Assembly: GCA_040779335.1 (NCBI GenBank)
Contig: JBFONV010000007.1
Span: 174,349-238,348, forward strand
Reading direction: 5' to 3'
Source: JBFONV01 sp040779335
GTDB taxonomy: Bacteria > Pseudomonadota > Gammaproteobacteria > Enterobacterales > Alteromonadaceae
Length of the DNA stretch: 64,000 nt
Of this stretch, positions 58,527 through 64,000 are shown piece after piece. Under the pieces are notes generated by a model. It was given only the letters and a program-made list of their open reading frames with translations, was not told the origin of the DNA and did no database searches. How positions within the stretch are numbered: position 1 is the first letter of the stretch; every line of letters begins with the position of its first letter. The position numbers were made by a program, and so were the translations under genes.

Positions 58527-59645
58527 TTACGCGAGTTTTTCTACAAATAGTTGCCAACTGCGTTGTTGCTCGGCTAGACGATATTTAAGCTCTTTGTATT
58601 GGTGAGCTAACTCAGAATTTTCTACATCAGCGATAAGTTTGTCACGCTTGGCAGCAAACAGTTGCTTGCGGGCAGCATAATAATCGTTGATTTTGTTAAT
58701 TAAAGCGTCATATTCGTGCTGTAACTTTTCCATCAGTAATTCCGCATCAGGATGCGTTATTAGCTTTTGTTGGCTTCGTTTTAGTGTCATAGCAAGTTTT
58801 GCTTTTTCCACTTTATCTTCTGGGCTGGTACGTAAGTGCGTGGTCAGTTTTAAGTATTGACAACTTTTAATCAGCCATTTGGTCGGATCAAAATGCCACC
58901 AGCGAATGCCGTTGCGGTAATCGTTTTCAAAAATATGATGATAGTTATGGTAACCCTCACCAAAGGTGAAAAATGCTAAAAAGCCATTATCTCTGGCCGT
59001 ATTTTTATCGGTGTAGGTTTGTTTCCCCCAGATATGGGCCAGCGAGTTGATAAAAAAGGTTGTATGGTGACTTAAGACTAAACGTAAAAAACCAACCAGT
59101 AATAAGCTACTAATAATGTCACCGTGAACAATACCAAAAAGTATTGGCACACCAAAATTCATTGCGATGGTCAATGCTAGGTAATGCTTGTGTTGCCACA
59201 TCACGATGGCATCTTTTTGCAAATCGCGAGCATTATCGTAGTTAGTATAACGATGGGCTTGATATTCTCTTAACATCCACCCGATATGTGAATACCAAAA
59301 TCCCTTTTTGGCAGAGTAAGGATCTACGTCATTGTTATCGACATGTTTGTGATGAATGCGATGATCTGAAGACCAGTGCAATATACTATTTTGTAGAGCA
59401 AATGCGCCGCCTAAGGCAAAAATCAACCGTAAACTCCAGTGAGCTTTATAGGTTTTATGTGCCCACAAACGGTGATAGCCTGCGGTGATCGACATACCAC
59501 AATAGATAAAGCACAAAAGAGCGACAATTATTTCGGTTCCGTCAAAACCATGAGTAAGTGCACGATAAGGCACTGCGATGGCGGCAAATAAAAATGTAAT
59601 GAGAAACACCATTGCATTTAGCCAAATTATACGGGGTTTTTTCAT
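58527..59645 (-). CDS. Membrane fatty acid (acyl) delta-9-type desaturase
   Basis: A 372-residue desaturase with hydrophobic helices at about 8-30, 35-55 and 160-195. All three histidine boxes are present: HRLWAH, HRIHHKHVD and EGYHNYHH. A C-terminal coiled-coil extension of about 90 residues follows (LMEKLQHEYDALINKINDYY). It introduces a double bond in acyl chains for membrane fluidity, fitting a cold-adapted marine bacterium. It diverges from fabR across a FabR-like operator. Confidence 0.93.
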   Translation of the reverse strand: MKKPRIIWLNAMVFLITFLFAAIAVPYRALTHGFDGTEIIVALLCFIYCGMSITAGYHRLWAHKTYKAHWSLRLIFALGGAFALQNSILHWSSDHRIHHKHVDNNDVDPYSAKKGFWYSHIGWMLREYQAHRYTNYDNARDLQKDAIVMWQHKHYLALTIAMNFGVPILFGIVHGDIISSLLLVGFLRLVLSHHTTFFINSLAHIWGKQTYTDKNTARDNGFLAFFTFGEGYHNYHHIFENDYRNGIRWWHFDPTKWLIKSCQYLKLTTHLRTSPEDKVEKAKLAMTLKRSQQKLITHPDAELLMEKLQHEYDALINKINDYYAARKQLFAAKRDKLIADVENSELAHQYKELKYRLAEQQRSWQLFVEKLA

Positions 59646-59697
59646 GTATATTCCGTCTATATATTGATCTTTGTAGAAAGCTTATCGGCAAACTTTC

Positions 59698-59715
59698 AGT
59701 GTACAACTGTACGCT
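59698..59715. promoter_or_regulatory. FabR-like operator between desaturase and fabR
   Basis: On the minus strand the site reads AGCGTACAGTTGTACACT, matching the known FabR pattern AGCGTACANNTGTNCNCT. It is 53 bp before the desaturase start and 161 bp before fabR, so it can control the desaturase promoter. Confidence 0.72.
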
Positions 59716-59875
59716 AGTTTATCGCGCGTAACAAATCAGTCAAGTATTGTTTATAAACTTATATGATGAATACCACCGATGATATTTATATATCTTGGTG
59801 TGCTAGCGCTGGTAATCAACTGGCAATTAAGTATCATGATCCTAATAAGTGATTGTATCAGGTGGTATTTATACA

Positions 59876-60499
59876 ATGAGTGGAATCAGGGCACAGCAAA
59901 AAGAAAAAACGCGCCGACAACTAATTGATGCGGCGTTAGGGCAGCTCAGTGCCGAGCGCAGCTTTTCAAGCTTAAGCTTACGCGAAGTCGCTAAAGAAGC
60001 CGGTCTAGCTCCTACGTCTTTTTATAGGCATTTTACCGATATGGACGAGTTGGGATTAACCTTAGTTGATGAAGCTGGCTTAACATTAAGACAACTTATG
60101 CGACAAGCGCGTCAACGTATTGAAAATGGCGGTTCTGTCATTAAAATATCCGTACTTACTTTTATGGAGTTTATTGAAAGTAATGGCAATATTTTTCGGT
60201 TGTTACTAAGAGAGCGTTCAGGGACATCATCTGCGTTTCGTGCGGCGGTTAGTCGTGAAATTCGCTATTTTACGTTAGAATTATGTGATTATTTACAACA
60301 AGCAAATGCCTTAGAAGCTGATGTCGCCTTTTTGCAAGCGAATGCTGCGGTTACCATAGTGTTTAGTGCAGGCGCCGATGCGCTCGATATTGATAAAAAG
60401 GAGCGCGAGCAATTGGCAATTGCCACCATACATCAGTTACGTTTTATTGCTCGCGGGGCAGCAGCACTTAATGGTCGTTTAGAGCTGACTAAGTTGTAA
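59876..60499 (+). CDS. fabR: TetR-family unsaturated fatty acid regulator FabR
   Basis: A 207-residue regulator from the ATG at 59876 (AGGTGG upstream); an earlier GTG is open but not needed. HTH at about residues 25-50 (LSLREVAKEAGLAPTSFYRHF), the FabR-typical MDELGLTLVDEAGLTLRQLMRQ, then an effector-binding helical domain. FabR senses the ratio of unsaturated to saturated acyl-ACP/CoA. Located next to the desaturase with a matching operator between them. Confidence 0.92.
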   Translation: MSGIRAQQKEKTRRQLIDAALGQLSAERSFSSLSLREVAKEAGLAPTSFYRHFTDMDELGLTLVDEAGLTLRQLMRQARQRIENGGSVIKISVLTFMEFIESNGNIFRLLLRERSGTSSAFRAAVSREIRYFTLELCDYLQQANALEADVAFLQANAAVTIVFSAGADALDIDKKEREQLAIATIHQLRFIARGAAALNGRLELTKL

Positions 60500-60507
60500 T
60501 TTCGACA

Positions 60508-61602
60508 TTATTTACGTGAAAGTATTACCCCTGTTTCCACGTGGTGAGTGTATGGAAATTGATCAAACAGGGCGAAATTTTTAATTTTGTGGGTTTTGCA
60601 AAGTATGTCTAAATTATCTTTAAGTGTATCTGGATTGCACGACACATAAATGATGCGGTCGAATCGACTCACCAGCTCAACACTGTCTTTATCTAGACCC
60701 GCGCGAGGAGGATCAACTAATACCGTTTGATATTGATAAGTAGATAAATCGAATCCTTCTAAGCGCCTAAACTCGCGCTCGCCATTCATCGCTTGACTAA
60801 AATCTTCACTCGACATTCTGATTATATCGATATTATCTATGTGATTTGCTGCAATATTAATTTGCGCAGATTTAACCGATGTTTTTGATATTTCCGTCCC
60901 TAAAACACGATCAAAGTTTTGTGCAAGTGCAATGCTAAAATTGCCATTGCCACAATAAAGTTCGATAAGATCGCCGCCAGTATTTTGGGTCGCTTCTTGC
61001 GCCCACAACAGCATTTTTTCATTCACTGTCCCGTTAGGTTGAGTAAAGCTATTCTCTACTTGTTGGTAGCTAAAGGCCTTACCGCCGACATTGAGTTTTT
61101 CTGTGACCCAGTCTTTATTCAAAATTATTTTTTGTTTTTTGGCTCGACCAATAATGTCGACAGGCGCCAGTGACGATAACTTTTGCTGTAATGCATTTGC
61201 TTCATTGACCCAGTTGTCATCTAGCGCTTTGTGGTATAACAAACTGATCAACAGTTCACCGCTCAGCGTTGATAAAAAGTCGACTTGAAACAATTTATGA
61301 CGCAGCACTTGATTGTCTATAATGGCGTCACGTAAAGCGGTCATCGCTTGGTTGATTAAAAGGCTGGCGACGGGAAAATTATCGACCCTAAATTTTTGCT
61401 TGGTTGCGCTATCGAACATGATGTAAAAAAGATCATCACCTTCGTGCCAAACTCTAAATTCAGCACGTAATCTATAATTTAGCGGCTCAGACGTATAAAT
61501 ATCGAAGTTAGGTAAATCAAATGAAGAGAACTTTGCTTGTATCTCAGCTTGCTTATCTGCAAGTTGTTTACTGTAGTTACTTGGCTCAATATGACTGAAC
61601 AT
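60508..61602 (-). CDS. trmA: tRNA (uracil-5-)-methyltransferase
   Basis: A 364-residue enzyme with the SAM motif DLIELYCGNGNFSIALAQ, VLVDPPRAGLD, the catalytic Cys in IIYVSCNPDTL and the C-terminal base Glu in HHVETGVIL. It makes ribothymidine-54 in tRNA. The TrmA-specific N-terminus (YSKQLADKQAEIQAKF) separates it from RlmC/RlmD. Confidence 0.96.
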   Translation of the reverse strand: MFSHIEPSNYSKQLADKQAEIQAKFSSFDLPNFDIYTSEPLNYRLRAEFRVWHEGDDLFYIMFDSATKQKFRVDNFPVASLLINQAMTALRDAIIDNQVLRHKLFQVDFLSTLSGELLISLLYHKALDDNWVNEANALQQKLSSLAPVDIIGRAKKQKIILNKDWVTEKLNVGGKAFSYQQVENSFTQPNGTVNEKMLLWAQEATQNTGGDLIELYCGNGNFSIALAQNFDRVLGTEISKTSVKSAQINIAANHIDNIDIIRMSSEDFSQAMNGEREFRRLEGFDLSTYQYQTVLVDPPRAGLDKDSVELVSRFDRIIYVSCNPDTLKDNLDILCKTHKIKNFALFDQFPYTHHVETGVILSRK

Positions 61603-61747
61603 AATGTTGTCTCGCTAAAAATGGAGCGCAGATTTTAACCTCGCAATCCACATTGTCTAGTAATAGTGTTAATATTAGCTAAATAAAATTCAAGTTTTTG
61701 GCTTGAAAGTCGATAACATTAACACAGTTATTTATTGAGAGACTGTC

Positions 61748-62995
61748 ATGGCGAATATTAATCAACTGATCAGAACTGGCCCATTATTTAATCATGGGCG
61801 AAACAACGCAAGTGAGCAACATCAGCTTAATCCTAGCGTTACTAAGCCAATGCAGCCCTTAACCCAAACAATTGACAGTCACTTTTCACCCAGTAGCAAG
61901 TCTGCAGTTAGTACAAATTTGCTTTATCGAGCCGTTGCTCAGCAATTCTCTGCCTCAACTTTGTACGACGAAAATCAATTGAAAACGGATGAAGTTGCTA
62001 ACGACAGCTTGTTTGATTTTGAAAAAGTAGCTGACAATGTACTCGCTTTCATTGGCTCTAGTATTATGGCTGCAAAATCTCGTGGCTTGGCGGATGATGA
62101 ATTAGAAGGTATGTTCGAACAGGCAAGAGCGGGTGTGGAAAAAGGCATTGGCGAAGCGAAAGAGCAACTTAGTGATATGAATATGCTTGACGATGAAATC
62201 GATGAAGGCATTGAAAAAAGTAGAGCGTTGATCAATGACGGCATCGACAAACTGCATCAAAACGTATTTCCACCACAAAGCCAAGATCCAACGTCAATAG
62301 TGGATGATTTTGAACTCCCTGACGCAGCGTCATATCAAGTAAAAAGTAGTACAGATATATATAATGCTAACAGTCAAACCAGTGATTTAAGTATTACCAC
62401 TGCTGACGGTGATATAGTCAATATATCCTTTAGTCATCTTCAGGAAAGCCTGTCATCTTCTCGCCGCAGTTTTTCGTCAGGTGAAGGGTTTCAGCAGGCG
62501 AGTATACAATCAAGCGCTTATTCATACGAAGAATTGAATTTTTCTTTCTCAATAGAAGGTGAACTTGATGATGAAGAAAAAGCGGCGATTGGCTCGTTGA
62601 TAAAAGACATCAATAAGCTGCAAAAGGAGTTCTTTGATGGCGATATTAATAAAGCATTCGAACAAGCACTAGAATTAGGCTTTGATGAAAGCCAACTAAG
62701 TAGTTTTACCTTGGATTTGCAAAAGACATCAACCAGTATCGTTAGTCAAGCCTATCAAGAAGTGGCAACATTAGGCGATGAGCATGCAAGAGGTTTATCA
62801 AGGTTTGTTAAACCGCTATTTGATTTTGCTCAGCAATTTGAACAATTGCAAAAAAGTAGTGAGCAAATATTGGCGCCTGAACTAGATCAACTAGATAAAT
62901 TAATGGAAAGTGTTTATAACGCGCAATTTGCTAATCAAGAAGATAAAGCGAATGGTTTTGGCCAATTTAATCAGTTTATTAATAAACTTAAATAA
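61748..62995 (+). CDS. DUF5610 domain protein
   Basis: A 415-residue protein with no signal peptide. The segment about residues 50-170 (LLYRAVAQQFSASTLYDENQ, ADNVLAFIGSSIMAAKSRG, GVEKGIGEAKEQL) fits DUF5610. The C-terminal 200 residues form a second conserved helical region (SFSIEGELDDEEKAAIGSLI, DINKAFEQALELGFDESQL). Typical of Alteromonadales and relatives; function unknown. Strongly acidic and Ser-rich. Confidence 0.78.
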   Translation: MANINQLIRTGPLFNHGRNNASEQHQLNPSVTKPMQPLTQTIDSHFSPSSKSAVSTNLLYRAVAQQFSASTLYDENQLKTDEVANDSLFDFEKVADNVLAFIGSSIMAAKSRGLADDELEGMFEQARAGVEKGIGEAKEQLSDMNMLDDEIDEGIEKSRALINDGIDKLHQNVFPPQSQDPTSIVDDFELPDAASYQVKSSTDIYNANSQTSDLSITTADGDIVNISFSHLQESLSSSRRSFSSGEGFQQASIQSSAYSYEELNFSFSIEGELDDEEKAAIGSLIKDINKLQKEFFDGDINKAFEQALELGFDESQLSSFTLDLQKTSTSIVSQAYQEVATLGDEHARGLSRFVKPLFDFAQQFEQLQKSSEQILAPELDQLDKLMESVYNAQFANQEDKANGFGQFNQFINKLK

Positions 62996-63016
62996 GCATA
63001 TAAAGTACTAGATATA

Positions 63017-63044
63017 AAAAAGCCCGCTTAATAGCGGGCTTTTT
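63017..63044. terminator. Bidirectional terminator between DUF5610 and RRM genes
   Basis: AAAAAGCCCGCT/AGCGGGCTTTTT stem of 12 bp with a 4-nt loop, serving both convergent genes. Confidence 0.92.
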
Positions 63045-63056
63045 GATGAGAATAGT

Positions 63057-63512
63057 TTACTCGTCTTCATCTGCCCTATCGGGACGTTCCTTCGCTTCAC
63101 GTACTTTTAGAGTGCGCTGCTGAAACTCAGTATCGTTTAAGGCTGATATTGCTGAATCTGTATCGGCGGCAGACATTTCAACGAATCCAAAGCCACGTCG
63201 TTTACCAGTATGTTTATCCTTCATAAGACGAACGGAATGAACTTGACCATATTCAGCAAATAAATGTCGAACGGCTGCTTCATTAGCTCTATAAGGTAAG
63301 TTACCTACATATAGTGTTTTTACTTCGCTAGAGGCTTCGCTATCGTGAGTAGAGGAACTGCTGGAACCAATGAAAGGAGCTATAAAGGCACCTAGGAAAA
63401 GACCGATAGCAGTACTTTTTCCCTCAAGGCCTATAAAACCAGCGACGAAATAACCAATAGTAGCAAAAACAATGGCCACTATGATTACAGTTAAAATTTG
63501 CGGAGACTTCAT
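63057..63512 (-). CDS. Membrane-anchored RRM RNA-binding protein
   Basis: A 151-residue protein from the ATG at 63512 (AGGT upstream; an upstream in-frame start is weak). Two N-terminal membrane helices, about 5-27 and 33-50 (ILTVIIVAIVFATIGYFVAG, STAIGLFLGAFIAPFIG), and a Ser-rich linker precede one RRM. RNP2 is LYVGNL and RNP1 is RGFGFVEM. The tail is charged. Free RRM proteins of this kind are common in marine bacteria; the membrane anchor suggests RNA binding at the inner membrane. Targets unknown. Confidence 0.87.
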   Translation of the reverse strand: MKSPQILTVIIVAIVFATIGYFVAGFIGLEGKSTAIGLFLGAFIAPFIGSSSSSTHDSEASSEVKTLYVGNLPYRANEAAVRHLFAEYGQVHSVRLMKDKHTGKRRGFGFVEMSAADTDSAISALNDTEFQQRTLKVREAKERPDRADEDE

Positions 63513-63834
63513 AATTATTACCTGATTATTATTTTTTAAAATCACAAAATTGCAATTCTATGTTACCCAGCTTTTGTGATTGTGCAACTAATAAGCTTTA
63601 AATTTGTGCCAATTAATTAAATTCATACTAAAAGTATTGGTGGCTTATGTCTATTTAGCACTTTTACATTGAGTTAATAGGCAATTGTGGAAAGATTGTT
63701 CTCTTAATATTAAATGCGCAGACCAATAAAGGTGGAAAAATAGCCATATAGCAACGTTTATATCGTTCTATAGCCTATATTGTGTCTGATTTGTTGCAAA
63801 AATAAACACTTGGAAAATTAATTGAAATTAATGG

Positions 63835-63869
63835 TTGACCTCAATGTAAAAGTGTCTAAAATGCGCATC
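63835..63869 (+). promoter_or_regulatory. rRNA-type promoter P1
   Basis: TTGACC (63835-63840), 16-bp spacer, TAAAAT (63857-63862), then a GC-rich GCGCATCC discriminator and an AT-rich upstream region. This is the layout of growth-rate-controlled rRNA promoters. With the TTGACA at 63994 it suggests an rRNA operon just beyond the window. No gene is seen in 63546-64000. Confidence 0.6.
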
Positions 63870-63993
63870 CACTTCCAAGGGCGAGCCCAAAGGAGTGTTT
63901 TGATAGGTTATCTTAGTCGCTTTCGAGCTTAATGGGATAACATAACGTTTTAAAAAGTCGGTTTGAAAAGTTCAAATTTATTTAAATAAAATG

Positions 63994-64000
63994 TTGACAT
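63994..64000 (+). promoter_or_regulatory. Second -35 element at window end (possible P2)
   Basis: TTGACA preceded by the AT-rich AATTTATTTAAATAAAATG stretch (UP-like); the -10 falls outside the window. Confidence 0.4.

Noticed and set aside
1..64000. CRISPR array
   Set aside because: No series of regularly spaced identical repeats was seen; the only short repeats are att sites, iteron-like units and IS ends.

Overview
The window looks like chromosome of an AT-rich marine gammaproteobacterium of the Alteromonadales, probably Colwelliaceae (Colwellia/Thalassotalea-like). The reasons are the conserved housekeeping genes (yihI-hemN, hemE, purU, sthA, fabR with a desaturase, trmA), typical gammaproteobacterial small families (DUF2956, DUF1285, DUF2489, DUF2132, DUF5610) and many two-component sensors. 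The genus is inferred from gene content only.

Layout. (1) 1-14144 is an accessory, integrative-element-like region. It holds a type I methyltransferase cut by the window edge, an orphan adenine methylase, two AlpA regulators each followed by a YagK/Gp2-type protein, a third Gp2-like protein with an intact HYH motif, a RadC-like protein, DUF2787, a short tyrosine recombinase, a HEPN-like/LOTUS operon, two tiny acidic and basic ORFs, and an XRE-ImmA/PIN pair. (2) 14502-23192 is chromosomal: a PfpI-like protein, a peptidase/response regulator/kinase operon, DUF2956, and a solute-binding protein overlapping a hybrid kinase. (3) 23213-34884 is an 11.6-kb island bounded by a 49-bp duplication of the 3' half of tRNA-His. 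Its cargo matches, in order and domain content, the Campylobacter L-glutamine kinase, gamma-glutamyl-CDP-amidate hydrolase and phosphoglutamine cytidylyltransferase set that makes cytidine diphosphoramidate. It is followed by a TagB/TagF-like transferase and a YidC-like/sulfatase fusion. An IS3 and an IS30 element lie beside the tRNA, and no integrase remains. (4) 34837-49189 is core chromosome: tRNA-His, a TPR-GGDEF protein, hemN, a DksA-like protein, yihI, an unannotated CsrB/CsrC-type RNA beside yihI, purU, a peroxiredoxin-glutaredoxin fusion, and a BvgS-like kinase. (5) 49247-54544 is a 5.3-kb satellite-like element with a P4-type integrase. It is bounded by a 28-bp repeat that contains a terminator hairpin, and GGGATAT boxes occur at both ends. 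(6) 54878-64000 is core: hemE, sthA, a FabR-controlled desaturase locus, trmA, DUF5610, a membrane-anchored RRM protein, and rRNA-type promoters pointing out of the window.

How the genes work together. The tRNA-His island most likely decorates a surface polymer with a phosphoramidate group: three translationally coupled enzymes make the CDP-activated donor, and the two downstream membrane-associated proteins are candidates for transfer. FabR and the desaturase share a divergent promoter region with a FabR-like operator. The CsrB-like RNA should sequester CsrA. The most interesting points are the phosphoramidate island, the CsrB-like RNA, the HEPN-like/LOTUS operon, and the mini-element with a readable attachment site. 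All family assignments rest on reading motifs; no database search was run.
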